This document shows, in pieces, positions 23,320 to 36,400 of a stretch of 64,000 bases of DNA; position 1 is the stretch's first letter, and every line of letters starts with the position of its first letter. Source of the DNA: Bremia lactucae (taxonomy: Eukaryota; Oomycota; Peronosporomycetes; Peronosporales; Peronosporaceae). Made by a program: the position numbers and the translations under genes. The stretch spans positions 1,645,045 to 1,709,044 of the forward strand of contig NC_090621.1 in the NCBI RefSeq assembly GCF_004359215.1, given 5' to 3'. A model generated the notes under the pieces. The model worked only from the letters and a program-made list of their open reading frames with translations, was not told the DNA's origin and made no database searches.

Positions 23320-23683
23320 AGTTGCCCTAATGATACACAGTCCCCATTTAAAACACTTGGTGTGCTTAGGAGGATGGTCAATTAATTAAAAAAAGTAATT
23401 AGACCCACCACACGGGTGTGGTTCGCATTTGTGACCAACCCTTGTGTATGTGATGCACATAGGTGCAATCACATTAGAAGGGATGACGCCTAGTGTAACG
23501 GGGCTCTACTGAATTATACTCTTTCAGTAGAAGTCCACTTCGCACTGCCTCAGTGCGAATGGTGCCGCACGTCACTTCACGTGCACTAGTACGTGCAGAG
23601 GAAGACTCTCTTCAAAACACTTGCTTTAAAGAGGATTAATTAAAAACTGTATTTGATATAATTAAGTTTTTCTTCCTATCTAT
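23320..23683. repeat. Family A LTR fragment interrupted by family E LTR fragment
   Basis: 23320-23495 matches the interior of the family A LTR (2520-2700), including GCTAAAGTTGCCCTAATG. At 23496 a minus-oriented family E LTR begins (TGTAACGGGG) and runs to about 23683, where it stops partway and joins RT sequence. It shows E inserted into A, with later truncation. Confidence 0.75.
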
Positions 23684-24184
23684 CAGCACCGTCCCTACGC
23701 GCCTTATTCTTTGACGATGTATTCTTGCATAGGAGGGCCGAGGATGGGCTGAGCGCAATAGAGTCGCACAAGCGTCATTTAGACGCTGTGCTGCAGACTT
23801 TAAAGGACGCCGAACTGTACGTCAACTTACAAAAGTGCATCATAAAGGTCCCCGAGATACCTGTGCTGGGCTGCATCGTAGGTACACATGGTGGACGAGC
23901 AGATCCCACGGCATGTGAAGAATTTGCGCCAATTTCTAGAGCTCGCTAATTAGTTGCATAAATATAGCAAGAATTATGCTGAGCAAACTAAACCATTATC
24001 TGACCTCCTTAAAAAGGACGCAGAATGGGTTTGGTTAAAAGAACAAGATGATGCGTTCACATCAGTGAAGTTATCTCTTGTAGAGGCACTGGTCTTGGCA
24101 TTGCCAGACGCGGGTGTCGGCGTTTCGACTGAGGCATTAGACGCTTCCGGCGCTGCCAATGGGGCATCTAGCAGCATTACGGGG
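23684..24184 (+). pseudogene. RT/RNase H fragment, family A
   Basis: Homologous to 5890-6390: FDDVFLHRRAEDGLSAIESH, DAELYVNLQKCIIKVPEIP, LHKYSKNYAEQTKPLSDLL. A deletion after RADP removes the KEWPIPRHVK segment start. It ends at the family D LTR. Confidence 0.8.
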
Positions 24185-24669
24185 TGTAAAGTAACGTAAA
24201 TATTATTTCCTATAAGAGAATAACTAATATTTTATCCTATGCGATGAAATAATATTAAGAGATACAAAATTATTATCTTTATTAATTTTACTTAATAGTT
24301 TCAATATCACCAAATTTAAAAACATTGACGCAATAAGACATTAGTTCTACTGATTGGTTGATTTAAATTTCAATAAACCTCGCCAATCGTCATAAAACAC
24401 GATTGTGCGGTGCGTGAGTAGGCGCTATAGTTATTCGTATAAAAAGTCAGTAGTAGTAATAGAAGATCGTTACGTAGGAACTTAATATATTAGTACAGGT
24501 TTACTTTTTCCCTATTCTAAAGCCTTAGAATTTACCTTTAGTAGCTTAGACTCTTAGCTACTTCGAACTTTCCTCTGCACGTCGTATACGTGAAGTAGTC
24601 GAGGCACCCGACCTTCACTGCAATCAGTGTAGGTTGACTGGACCGGTTATCAGTACTAGCAAAGGGCAC
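24185..24669 (+). repeat. 5' LTR, family D
   Basis: Starts TGTAAAGTAACG. It matches 31712-32127 along shared blocks (for example TTTTTCCCTATTCTAAAGCC against TTTTTTTCCTATTCTAAAGC). The right end is set by the PBS-like CTAGTAGCATT. Confidence 0.7.
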
Positions 24670-24729
24670 CTAGTAGCATTTTCGTAGTCCTTTTAATGTC
24701 CTACGCACGTTAATTCAAAATGGACATGT

Positions 24730-25730
24730 TGGATGAAGAATGAGGGAGCTTTCAAGCCCTTCAAGAAGGTTATCACGCCACGCGTGAAGAGTTTGCTCAT
24801 TTTTGTGACCTTAAATGGAGAGCGATCGAACGATCGTAGGCGGGCCAGCCGTTGGCGCCATGCTATACACTGGGGAATAGAAGATAAGCATGGTGCCATA
24901 GCCGAGTTCATACAGCACAAACTTGACGAAGTTCGAGAGAAAGTAGCCTTGCTTCGCCAGCAAGGCTCTCAACAGGTGGAAGTGCTGGGAGAATAGCGTT
25001 CTCAGCAATTGGAACTGTTGAGACAGCAGCATGTAAATGCTGCTTTTAAGCGGACGCTTCCTCGTCGACCCTAAAGCTAAAGATAAAAACCTTTAAGTTT
25101 ATTGCATTCGAAGGCTACTCTTCTTTGAGATCGTTCGTCGAACTAGACAATGCCATAGAAGCTCGTCGTATCAGAAATGATGCGGCGAAAGTAAAATTTG
25201 GCGTGTCCAAGTTGGCCAAACTTGTTAAATCTTGGGCCTTGGGGCTAAAACTTCACGACCCATTAGTCTTTGGGTCGTATGACGTCTTTAAGACTTGGCT
25301 CAGACAAACATTTGAGCCACCACGTGCCAAATTCAGTGCTCGAGATGAGCTTCTGGATTTGAAGCAGGGCAAACGTGACATTCACGCTTATGCCCAACAT
25401 ACACGATACCTGGTCAGTTGTATCGTAAGTCATCCAGTATATGAACAAACACAGGCAACTGTGATAATTAAAGGCCTTGCAGACGGTCTTGCTAACTTGC
25501 CTGTTTCGGCTAAAATTAGAGTCGCGAGACCAAGCGATCTTTATAGCGGAACAGGAGGACTTCAGTCTTAAACAGGCTGTTGTCCTCTCTGGGGCTCATC
25601 GTCCACCGATACGACAACAAAACGGAGATCCAGAATTAATCGATCTCTCGTATGTAGAGAGCGAGAATCCGTTACAGAAATGTAATCGTTGTCAAAAAAT
25701 GGGCCTATGAGTGAATTGCCCACGGCTTGT
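24730..25730 (+). pseudogene. Family D gag
   Basis: Related to the family E gag: AEFIQHKLDEVREKVALL near 24900, KSWALGLKLHDPLVFGSYDV near 25230, ELLDLKQGKRDIHAYAQHTR near 25350, PELIDLSYVESEN near 25630. The zinc knuckle is damaged: CNRCQKMGL is followed by a stop and the His is lost. Several frameshifts are present. Confidence 0.8.
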
Positions 25731-25959
25731 GCATAAAAACACTGAGCGAAAAGATCGACCTCTCGCTAGGAATAGCGGATGACGCGGATCCGACGCTGTT
25801 ACGAAAGCGCATCGGCGAGTCGGATCGTCAAAAGTGGTCGGGGTCAGTAGATGCGGAGCGCCCTACTGATCCAGAGACGTCAAAAGAATTTGCAGGTCTT
25901 TTGGCAAAAGTTGCTCCTCACACACAAATATTGGGATAAACTGCGCCAGGTGATGAGGT

Positions 25960-26290
25960 TAACCTACTCACATTGATACTTAAAGTGGCAAAAATTGTCA
26001 CTTGAGTCTCTAGTCGGTTGTGGGGCATCGAATACTTTCATTTGTCGCCAATCGCTAGAAGATCACAGACTCAAATATATTGAGCGCGATATCCCTCTAA
26101 CGATGATGGCAGTGCTCCTAGCAACAGGCGCATCTATAACAGTATGGTAACGTGTAGTTGGTATTCATTACACGTTAAAAGGTAAACAGTATGATGATAA
26201 TTTCATCGTACCAGATTTGGATGACAAATTTGATGTCATCCTTGGATTCCCATGGCTCAGAAACTACGAGCCATGTTTAAATTGACAGCA
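25960..26290 (+). pseudogene. Family D aspartic protease, active-site Asp lost
   Basis: Protease fold recognised by KFDVILGFPWLRNYEPC (about 26229-26280) and a Gly-Ala-Ser loop at about 26008-26035. The loop reads VGCGASN where a catalytic Asp is expected (D-C/S-G-A-S). A stop (TAA) interrupts near 26148. The spacer 26290-26920 between protease and RT has no clear domain. Confidence 0.7.
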
Positions 26291-26923
26291 GTAAGCCGTG
26301 ACGATGCCTGTATCTTGTCCATCTGATGGTTAACTGATAAACGTCTTGAAGCGTCCACAAGCGTGTAGATGTCCTACGAGTGAGTGCGATGGCCTCACTT
26401 GTGGTTCGGTCGTTTGCACGACTGCACAAGACCTCAGTGTGAGAGCCAATCCCACTGTGGAGTTAGATCCCAACGGCTGTGTACAAGCAGAGGCAGCGCC
26501 GAAGATTCACCACTCGAATAAGTTGAGTGGTACGAATCAAGGATGCTTGCTTGGAGAGCAACATCCACGAAAATATTTAACGCCCTTCTATAAAAGACAG
26601 TGCGAAAAATCCTAGATAGACTGGAGGCTGATTGTAGAGGTCTCGCTGTGGTTGCGCAACCACAGCTAGAGGTAGTTGGGGAGGATATTTCTCAGATAAA
26701 AGTTGAGGGAACAAGCTCCCAAAAATCTGTGGGAATAAGTCTTCAGAAATGTGTGGTCAAAGGTTCTCAAGCACTTTTGAAGAAAAGTTCCAAAGAGGAA
26801 CTGAGACATTAAATGCTTTAGTACACAACGGATCACGTGTAGTCGTGTATACACTTGATCTGATAACGCCTTTATAGTTAACTTCGGAGATAACTCAATT
26901 GTCAACTATAGAATTGAAACGGA

Positions 26924-28440
26924 TTGCGTGATCTGCGTAATAGCAAATTCAAACAGATCTGCATACCTGTCGCAGATGACAAGCATGTGGCCGATATTCT
27001 GTCGGCAATAGTTTCTCCTGAGAACGAACGAATTTTAAGCTACTCATCGAAGGACGAAAGTTACATCGATGAGAAGACTCGGATCCTGGGAGTCTTTGAA
27101 GACAAATCCTTTATATAGGGATTTGATCGAATTCAAGGATGTATTACCTAAATTCGTACCATGAGGAGGAGGCACTCGACCCGTAATCGACCTAATCCCA
27201 GGTTCGAAATACTGTGTCACGAAGCAGTGGCCATTGTCTTGTGAGAAAGTATTCGCGATCGACAAATTCTTTGCTGATCGCTTAGCAGCGGGTCATGTAT
27301 GTAAGTCAACCTCCCCAAATAGCTCTCCGAACTGATGTGTGCGTAAACGACAGGAGAGTGTTGGATTTATGCATGCGTTTAATAAATTGAACGCTGCAAC
27401 GGTATCGGCTCAAACGCCGATACCACAAAAAGACGTAATCATTGGTGATAAATCAAAGAGCACTGTCTTTTCGTCAATGAATGTAATGAATGGATTTTAT
27501 CAGATCCTTATGCAGCAGAATATTTCGTCGTAGCAGGAATCACCCCACGCGGAATGATATGGGAGTATCTAGTCGTACCACAGGTACTTCGTAATGCCCT
27601 GTGACATTTAACAGATGTGAAACGAATCTGTTACGATGTGTGCGGGATTTCGCACCGAGCTATCTGATGACGTCTACGTTCATAGCAGAGCCATGAACAG
27701 AAGTCAAACGTTGAAGTATATCGTACCCACGTCCAAAAGGTCCTTACATTTATGCGTAAGCATAAGTCGTAAGCAAATCTCTAGTAGTGTATATTCGCCG
27801 CAGGGGAAATGCCACTTCTTAGGTGCATCGTGGGTAAACACGGAGCACGCCCTGATCCGGAAATGATCAAGGCGATCACCGACCGGCAGGTGCCAGTTGA
27901 CGTGAAGGGACTCTGAAAGTTCCTCGGCTTAGCGGCGTACTTACACAAGTACTCCCGTAATTATGCCGAAATGACAGTACATATTTATTCTTTGTTGAAG
28001 AAAATGTAAAGTGGTCATTTAACGCTTATTACCGGCGTTCATTTAAGGGTATCAAGCAAAGCTTGGTGCAATCGCCAGGATTGGCGATTGCGGACCAAGA
28101 TAGACCAATTCATGTGGTCTGTGACGCCAACGATGTTTCAATCTGCGCCATCTGTTATCAATCGCGTCAGCTTTAACCAGCCGAACGCAATTATCCAGTT
28201 GATGACACGGAACGCCTTGCCATGAAATATGTACTGGCTAAGTTTAGGGTCTATCCTTTCGGAGATAGACAATTCATTTCATGCGGACCAGCGTCCTTAC
28301 GCGCGGCTGTAAACAGTCCACAAATCTCTCAAAGAATGGCAAGGTGGATGTCGATCTTCGCGTAGTATACCTTCTCCGTAGAGTATAAACCAGGACGACA
28401 TGATGTCGTCGCTGATGCCCTTTTGCGCCGGGCTGATTTT
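26924..28440 (+). pseudogene. Family D RT and RNase H
   Basis: Begins MRDLRNSKFKQICIPVADDK, homologous to 58048. Then PGSKYCVTKQWPL (27200), AFNKLNAATVSAQTPIPQKD (27375), a catalytic box decayed to SDDVYVHSRAMN (27665), an RFSGLAAYLHKYSRNYAE-like thumb (27920) and an RNase H end with DVVADALLRRADFELA (28400-28450). Many shifts and stops. Confidence 0.8.
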
Positions 28441-28599
28441 GAGCTGGCTGCACAAATCAACAGTGAGCATAAGAACACTGTTGCAACAATAAGTGTTCTG
28501 TCGTTAACATTACTTGACGACGTTAGAAGAGCTTATCAAGAAGATAATGCTCTTAAAGGGTTAATCGAGTATCTTAAAATCCATTTCAACACTCCTTAA

Positions 28600-30530
28600 A
28601 GAGATTGTCGAAACTGTATCGATTCTCAACAGATCGATACACAACACGCAATGGTTCACTGTATAACACAGCGACACTCCTCGTATCATCATCCCTACTC
28701 ATAATTATCTGTTTACGCATCATGTATGAGTGTCACGATGCACCAATAAGTGGGCATCGTGAACGTGAGAAGACTTACGTCACGATAAGTCGCGGCTTCT
28801 ACTGGCCGCGGCAGTATGAGTTCGTCCGTAAGTACATACGTGCTTGCAAAGCTTGTCAACGAGTGACGCCCAGTGTTTCATCCCGTGTTCCGTCACAACC
28901 TCTACCTGTTCCGGCAGATTGTCAGCAGTCCGTATTAATGGACTTCGGCTTCGGATTTCCCGAAGCCTATCGCGAGAATAATCGTATTCTCGTGTATGTT
29001 GATCGTTTCACCCAAATTGTCCATCCCGAAGTCGATCACAGCCAAAGACTGTGCTCGTGTCTTTGTTGGCACGATATATCGACTCCATGGGTTACCCCGT
29101 AAGCTGGTCTGAGATCGAGACCCTAGATTCACGGCGGAATTTTATTCAACAGTGTTCAAATCACTTGGAACACAGTTAAAATGTCGATTTCTGATTATCC
29201 TGAAACAGATGGTCAGACGAAGCGTGCAAACCGTTTTCTCGAAGAGATAATTCGCGGATGCGTCTACTCTTTAAGAGGTCGAGCGAATTCTTGCCGATGG
29301 TAGAATTTGCCATTATCAATTCAGTGCATGCTTCTACAAAACATTTTCCATTTTTTGTGAATGGCACACGTCACTCACGTATACCCACCTTGTTTGAGAG
29401 TAATTCTTATTCAAGAGGGGAGGGACTAGCTCGAGCAAATAACAAATTAGCTCTTGCTCATAACGCATTGACAATACATCAATACGAAGGATACTAATGT
29501 TGATTTCAATCAACATTGAAGTGGACAAACCCAGTAATAGCGATATGCTATTGCTGACTTTGATAAGGAAGCTGAAAGCCTCACCATCATAAGCAACAGT
29601 ATTAATGAGAACGATAATTTTCTCAATGACGAGAAAATTGATATCTCCGCAGTGCGAGCCGTTCACACTAGAAACAAAAATAAACCGTGATTTCCTCTTG
29701 GCTAAAGAAGCAGCGGTCCGTTCGTACAGGAATCGCTGATGCGGTAGACCGACAGAAACGGAACTCTGACAAAAAAGAAAGCGCAAACATACTTTCATTA
29801 AATGTTAACGATCTAGCCCTACTGTCTACGGTAAACCTACTAAAACATGTAGTGACGAATGTGGGCATTACGTTTAATGTCGGGCGTCTCCGCCCGTGCC
29901 ATCAGTACGAGGCTTTTTTTCGATTTCGGATTACACCGGAACGGTCTAGGGATCCGCAGAAGCCTGATTGTCCTGAGCTATAGCATGATAGAGTCTGTTT
30001 CTCACGAACTAGACGAACCACTACATCCTCCAAGGATGAGATCTTTTGACGAGCTGTCATCAGCTCGTTTTAAAAGGACTAATGCGTCCTTTCGCTGCCA
30101 GTTAATCAGTCGCAACTTGCGCACAGCTCTTCAACTGGTCACGGGATACATTTTTGACCGTCACCGATAACTCGCGGCGACAAAATCGCTCGTGATCAAT
30201 GTCATCCTTGAATAATAACGGGTGTGATCCAACGGAAGATGTTGATTCGGGTTCGTCGAACGAGGCAAGCCCGATTTTTCTCCCCCTCCACATCCATTGA
30301 CGGATTTAAGTGGTGAAAAGCGTTTATTGAACGCTTCTTGAACCACCGTGAGGTTAAAGAGGTTCGAACGAGTTTTACGTTCGTTGGCGAGAGTATCCAC
30401 CCTTGCATGATAGTTGGGAACCTTGTTCCCAACGATGATGGACGTTCCGGGTCTCGTTCGACAGTACGACGAGACCCATCCTTCTCGACATATGGTCCAT
30501 CAGAATACGAGCGCTTTCCGCGCTCGTAAA
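28600..30530 (+). pseudogene. Family D integrase with C-terminal chromodomain
   Basis: HHCC zinc finger HDAPISGH...CKACQR (28735-28860). The DDE core has VLMDFGFGFPEAYRENNRI (28935) and VYVDRFTQIVHP. Next come SDYPETDGQTKRANRFLEEI (29195), MVEFAIINSVHASTKHFPFF (29298), GRLRPCHQYEAFF (29880), and a frameshifted chromodomain near 30330-30470 with FYVRWREYPPLHDSWEP followed by VRQYDETHP. Chromodomains direct integration to marked chromatin in chromoviruses. The same module occurs reversed at 60232-60040. Confidence 0.8.
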
Positions 30531-31560
30531 GATTGGAGGTTCCTAAATCGTTCACGCATCTGAGCGTCCTCCAATAATGATCTTTAAGGTATCTCTTCTT
30601 AAATGGATGACCTGGACCCTTGAAGCAACATGGACTTGAGTCTCCCAACGAGAGCGAAGGTATCCCTGCCTCGTTTCTCGAACCGCTCACGGAAACGTTT
30701 AGCTTGTCAAGCCAGACCTTTCGGCCTATGTTTTGTACATTCTGTACAAAGTCTGTCCAAGCTTGGAACAAAATAGTGACATTTTTTGCCCGCTTACAAG
30801 TGTACCACCAAAGCCGGACTAAGGCATCGATGAAGAATTCTGTTTCGTCCTCACCAGGCTTGTGAAGCCTGGATGAGTCGAACAACGGAATATGGTACCG
30901 GTCGTTGGTCATACCAGGCCAACGAGTTAGGTTGCCTTTAGAGAGCAACCAAGACTTCTTTTCGGGAGCAAACCTTAAAACATTGCGGTCCCTAAACCGT
31001 TGGCTCATAATAATTTTAACGCTAACATGGCTCTCGGCGCGATCCTTAGAATCATTCGTTCCTGGTGATGGATACTAGCACCACCAATAGCATTCATATC
31101 GACTTGACCTTTACGATTATTTCGTTTCTGGTTATGCATACTGACATCACCAGAGTGGTCATCGTCTATGGAATCATCACAAGTTGACTCCACACCAAAG
31201 GGTCTGACGAAGCGGCAAAAACTCCGTCATCACCTCTTTAATTGTCACGTATAAACCCGAAGGTTTCAGGGACGTGGCCCCGGTTGATTCGGAGGCCTTA
31301 ACAATTTTTACCGAGTCGGTCGACGACGCGACTCGGCCAGTCACCTATAATGGGAGTAACAGGTGACTTGTCACTACCACCTGCAATCAGAGTAGCAGGT
31401 GACATATATTAGTCACCATCAGTTGGAGTATGTTGTGATTTCTTCCCCGCAGTCGACGCATGAGCGTCTACTTAAACATTTGCATTACTAACAGCTGCCA
31501 GATCCGTGCAGCTGCCAGCTTTACGGCCACAGGGGCGGCGCGCATGGGTTTAGACACCAT
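30102..31560 (-). pseudogene. Antisense accessory gene of family D, copy 1
   Basis: Starts at ATG 31560 (MVSKPMRAAPVAVKLAAAR), has stops near 31490, and continues as a long open piece from 31008. Its conserved blocks are RFAPEKKSWLL, IPLFDSSRLHKPGEDETEFF, FVQNVQNIGRKVWLDKL, and EAGIPSLSLGDSSPCC (to about 30600). The frame then overlaps the chromodomain on the other strand. A last block, DIDHERFCRRELSVTV (30215-30165), matches the coiled-coil block of copy 3. The function is unknown and I see no known domain. The gene lies tail to tail with pol, before the 3' LTR. Confidence 0.65.
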
Positions 31561-31711
31561 GCCCGAAATGATTTAAAACAAAAATCAATAATGCAATATA
31601 ATTGGAATATAAATAAGAAACCAATAATGCAAAATTACCAGGGAAAGAGATAGTAGTATTTCCATGTCTTCCACATCAGTCACTATTGTGACTGTTGGTT
31701 ATGGGAGGTGA

Positions 31712-32127
31712 TGTAACGGAGTGTCCCGTAACATAAATATTAATTCTTATGAGAGGAATAATCTATACTATATCCTATGAGAGTAAATAGAATTTAGAAG
31801 TACAAAATTATTAACTTAATAATTTGACTTAATAGTTCCAATATTATCAAGTTCGGTAATATTGACATAGCAAGATATAAGTTCTACTAATTGATTTAAG
31901 TTTTAATAAACCCCACCAATCGTCACAAGACACGATAGTGTAAGCGCACGAGTTGGCGCCATGCATAGTTTGTAAGTAATATAATAAAGCCAGTATATTA
32001 GATACGATCTTTACGTACGAACTTAATAGATTAATACAGTTTGATTTTTTTCCTATTCTAAAGCCTTTGAATTTACCTTTAGAAGCTAAGACCTCTTAGC
32101 TCCTTCCTCTGCACGTCCTGCACGTGA
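31712..32127 (+). repeat. 3' LTR, family D, truncated
   Basis: Begins TGTAACGGAGTGTCCCGTAA after a purine-rich ATGGGAGGTGA. It follows the 5' LTR to CACGTGAAGT near 32127, where the match ends and a different sequence starts. Confidence 0.7.
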
Positions 32128-32172
32128 AGTCTGTAAGACATATCAACTAATTCATCGCGTATTTTTTCAGTC

Positions 32173-33100
32173 CATGGGCTGCGCCTCTAAGGTGCCAAAA
32201 CTAGCATCTGTACGAGTAAGGCAGCTGCTGACAAAGCAAACACCAGATGCTCAGGCGTCTGCTGCGGGTGACACCTCATCTGCACCTCCGATTGCAGGTG
32301 TGCTTTAGAGTGAGTCGGACATAGCGTCCGACTCAAACATTTGTAAAGGCCTCTGGATCACCGGGGCCGAAACAGTCAAACCTGTGGGTTCTGGCTAATC
32401 GAATAAGGAGTTATTCGATAAGATGTTCAGTTTGCCCTACCTATATATAGGGAGTTATTTTGTGATGATTCCGATAATGGTGCCAATGCTGGTGATGCCA
32501 GTGTGCATCACTAGAAACGAAGTAATCATATAGATAAAGGAATGTTAGCTTGATTGCTAACATCAGTCAAAAGGAGTGGGACCGCAATATGTAACGTGTC
32601 GCTCGTCGCTCTTCAGAAAATAGTGTTGGCTACTCGCGAACGGCAACTAAATTTAAATTTGTTGGTCTGGAATGACCAACCACCGATATAAAATTGCGCT
32701 GTTCGACACATCAAGGCTTCTTAGCTCTAGTTGAGGACTAAGTTGAGCTCTTTATCGATCATTTTTCGACATCGATGGTACTCCGAAATATTTGAGTTCC
32801 TTGTTACAAGTTTGGGTTGCTCTTGTACGAAATGTACTTAGCGTAGGCCGCGACGTCTGGCTAGACAAACTGGTTACAATACGTGACCGGTTTGGAAAGA
32901 ATAATTAGTCAATGCAAGCTTTAAGCAGAACCGATTGTCGAAAGAGACGGAGTTGTCTTACCTTTCGTGAAAAGGCCCATGTCCCTGCGGCCTCAAGGCA
33001 ACATGTCATGCCTCTAAGGAGGCATACTCTTTAAACGAATCTTATTAAACGGTGTGCCCCATATGCGATGCTTGGAGAAAATGAATTATATGCAATACCT
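32173..33100 (+). pseudogene. Family D-type accessory gene, copy 2
   Basis: Opens at ATG 32173 (MGCASKVPKLASVRVRQLL), stopped by TAG near 32306, and continues in shifted frames: YKIALFDTSRL (about 32690), an FIDH-type block (32755), VALVRNVLSVGRDVWLDKL (about 32817-32873) and NRLSKETELSYL (about 32930-32965). These match copy 1 and copy 3 in order. No pol sequence lies next to it; it abuts the truncated LTR at 32127. Confidence 0.6.
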
Positions 33101-33476
33101 TCACGAGCGCGCATAGGGCTCTTTTTTCCGATGGTCGTTTTGGACTTCATGCACACGTCACCCCGCTACAATATAACCATCTATGGCAATATTGTCAATA
33201 CTATATAATAAGATAATACTTTATTTTTTCCTTTACTATTCCTCTTATAGTTTAGAAATGTATGTAACGGTAACGGAGTAGTACGAGCTAATCTACACTG
33301 ATAACAATGAAGGCAAAGATTCCTCTGAAATCTCGACGTACACGGCGTGCAGAACGGAGCTTTCAAATTACTACAAGTTCTTCGTATCTAAAGGTATCTT
33401 TCACTTCCAATTTGCTCAGTTCAGAGCAAATCAATTCGAGAATTTCCCCTTCTTTTTTTACGTCCGTCTTCCGTTG
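33101..33476. other. No gene recognised
   Basis: AT-rich spacer between the accessory gene remnant and the LINE. It contains an AT run (33180-33260) and nothing I can name. Confidence 0.4.
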
Positions 33477-36400
33477 ATGGCGGAAATGGCACCAGTCAGC
33501 CACCGGTCTGACGTTCATGACCATGGCGGCGACAACGCTAGTCACCCTACCAAGGCACATAGTGCGGCGGCGGACACTACTAATTTCTCACCACCACCAG
33601 TCTCTGCCGATCAGGAGCGAATGGATGACGCTGCTACGGATGAGCTCATGGCATCAGCAGTCGAGACGCCTGCATCAGCAGCCGAGATGCCTGCATCGAC
33701 CATAAAATTAACCGCCGCCCCGACCTGCGGCGTACGTGCACGCACTTAACCTCTTCCTTAAGATGGACGTCGAGTGACATCAATCGGCTCAAGGCCACGC
33801 TGTCTGGCTACGCGCAGCTCGATAACGCTACTCAACGACATGAATAGCAAATGAAACGACCTCTTTACGACGTCAACGACCCTCTTGCCGAGCTGTACGT
33901 GTGTGCTGTACGCGAATCACGTCTCGTGCGTGATGGCTATCTACGCGCAATGACTGCACAGAGCGCCGTACTCTCGAAGAGCGGATGTGTGGCAACATTG
34001 TTCTCCAAGCACCACCGCGCTTTATCACCGATACCCATGTGCTAGCGGAACGGTTCCCGTTAGTGTCACTGCATCGCTCGCAGCTTTATTATCGGCTGTA
34101 CGCGCGACTTCTAGTGGGCTTCGAACTCCCCAAAACAACACCCTCGTGGCACTTTTGGGCTGAACTTCCAGACAAGGCGGGAACTGATTTCAACTGTCAG
34201 CGTGTGTAATCTCTTTGACACATACGAGAGCGTCGAGTGCACGAACAGCTCGCCTATCGTCACGTTTGTATTTACAAGCAAAGTAACGCCCTTCCATGGA
34301 AGGATGCCAATTTTACGTTCGGGCGCCGATCTATCTCGCAGGTGACTGGCGGATCCCTTTGCGGCGGCAACAGCAGCTTCGGATACGATGAGCATGCTCG
34401 TAGCTTACTGTACCAAGTGCATCTTTTCCGCTTGTTTGGGCTTGGCGCATCTCATGTTCACTCATGGGTGTCGGCAGCCACAAGCTCAAACGTGTTCGAT
34501 GTCGAGCAAGTCGACGGGAAAGGGGACAATTACCCCGGCCCACCACGCTGGATTTTTACTTTGACTCTATAGAGTGTCCGCAAGAACTACTACGGATCCA
34601 CAAGCTGTTTGTGGCTGAATCCGACAGCGTTATGGAAGTAGCAGTTTACCACCACCCAAGAGTGAGCAAGCCGATCGTGTCTCAGCTTGCGGCATCTACG
34701 CAAGGTCTGCAAGGTCAAGGACCCAGCGCTTGCTGCTGCTCGTTGCACTCTCGAGATCGCGATCGTGGCAGCACCAGGTCTCAACGACAACTCAAGCAAG
34801 GACAGGAAGGAAGCATGCTAAGAGCTCAAACGCATGCGATACAAGTCGGCTCCTGAGGTCCCGTCAAGCACGATCTGCCCTCGAACTGTTGATGACGCTA
34901 GCATTTCTCGCCTTATTGAGGTGGAAGAGGTTTTATTTGCGATCAGACGCTGCAAATGTGGCAAAGTTCCCGGCCCAGACGAATTAGGCAACTTTTTCTA
35001 TTAGAGATCACGCCACCAGAATGGCACCGGTGCTTCCGATTCTTTTCGCTCGATGATCACATGTGCTGTCGTGCCTAAGTCGTTCGGAGAAGCCATTGTG
35101 ATGTGCATAAAGAAGTCTGCGGCCGCGGCGAGTCCTCTTGACTTCCGTCCAATATCGCTTCTAGACAGCGACTACAAAGTGTTCACCAAACTGTACGAGC
35201 GCCGGCTGCGGCCGCTTCTTCTCTGCTTCATTGATGAAGCTCAAGGCGGGTTTGGTCATGGCGTAACATTGCGTCGGCACATTGATCTCTACAAGGCAGT
35301 AGAAATCGCCGCAAAAACGAATCGTGAAATCCAAAGGTCCGTCGCATTGCTCCTCGACTTTGTTAAAGCGAATGACACGCTATTACGCCCGTTTATCGCG
35401 GCTTCGTTGCGGTGACATGGCTTTAAAAGCAGCTTCGTCGTTATCATCGACTCCCTACATCGTCACACAAGCTGCAAATTGGTTTTGAATGGGCATCTAT
35501 CGCAGCGCGTGAAAGTGACGTGCGGCATTCATCAGGACTGCCCTTTGGCACCGCTATTTTTTATCATCGCTCTAAACACTGCCTATGTCGTGATCCGTAA
35601 CCTCAGTAACCTCACTGGAGTCCATCTTGGCAATGAGACGGAATATCCGTCTGTCTATGCGGATGACACATCGATACTCCTACGTAACCCTTCCAACGTT
35701 CAAAAAGCGCTGGAGACGCTGGACGCGTTCGGAGAGGCGTCTGGGCTGCTTTTTAGTCGCTCCAAGTCGCTGACTGCACGACTCGGCATGGACATGGATC
35801 CATTTGACACGTGTTTTCTCAAGATCCTCGGAGCTGAAAAGCATTGCATGTACCTTGGCATCCAGGTTGGATCAAACGATGCTACTTCGGTGAACTGGGG
35901 GCTACGCACCCGTTCATGATGTCTCGACTCTTAGTAGCTCGGCAGTAGACGCATTCTGTCCAGCAACGAGCGACGCTTGTCAAGGCAATCGCAATTCCAA
36001 AGATCTTGCAACAAAACTGCGCGAGCTGCCGCAATTGGCGTGGCCGGCTGTTTAAGCTCAGCTGCAATGTGCAAACGTGATTGAGAACGCTCGCTCCAGC
36101 TCGTTCTCCGCACGTAACGAAGTCTGGCGCTTCGCTGTTGCAGCAATGTTTCACTCGTTGTGGTGCGAGCAACTACGCAGAATCGAAGAATCCAACGTCA
36201 CTGAAGCTACCTATCAAGCACGAGCCTTCGATCCTCCTTAGTTTCACATCATTCGCATCGAACACCAAGACGACACCATCTACGCCTTCTGCTTTGATGG
36301 GGGCAGCAGAGGCAATTCGGGACCCGAAGGTTCCGGCTCCTTTATCTTATGGATCGCCACCAGCTTTAATCCAACAGAAGTGGTTTGGATCGCAAGCATG

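Larger units (their letters stand above)
24185..32127 (+). mobile_element. Family D chromodomain Ty3/Gypsy element, degenerate
   Basis: A near full-length structure: 5' LTR 24185-24669, PBS-like CTAGTAGCATTTTCG, gag, protease, RT, RNase H, integrase, chromodomain (to about 30530), an antisense accessory gene (31560-30102), a purine-rich ATGGGAGGTGA, and a 3' LTR from 31712 truncated near 32127. The two LTRs are clearly diverged by eye, so the insertion is old. All ORFs carry stops or shifts. Confidence 0.85.

Noticed and set aside
30338..30529. 63-codon plus-strand ORF as an independent small gene
   Set aside because: It is the family D chromodomain read in a shifted frame; FYVRWREYPPLHDSWEP lies in the adjacent frame.
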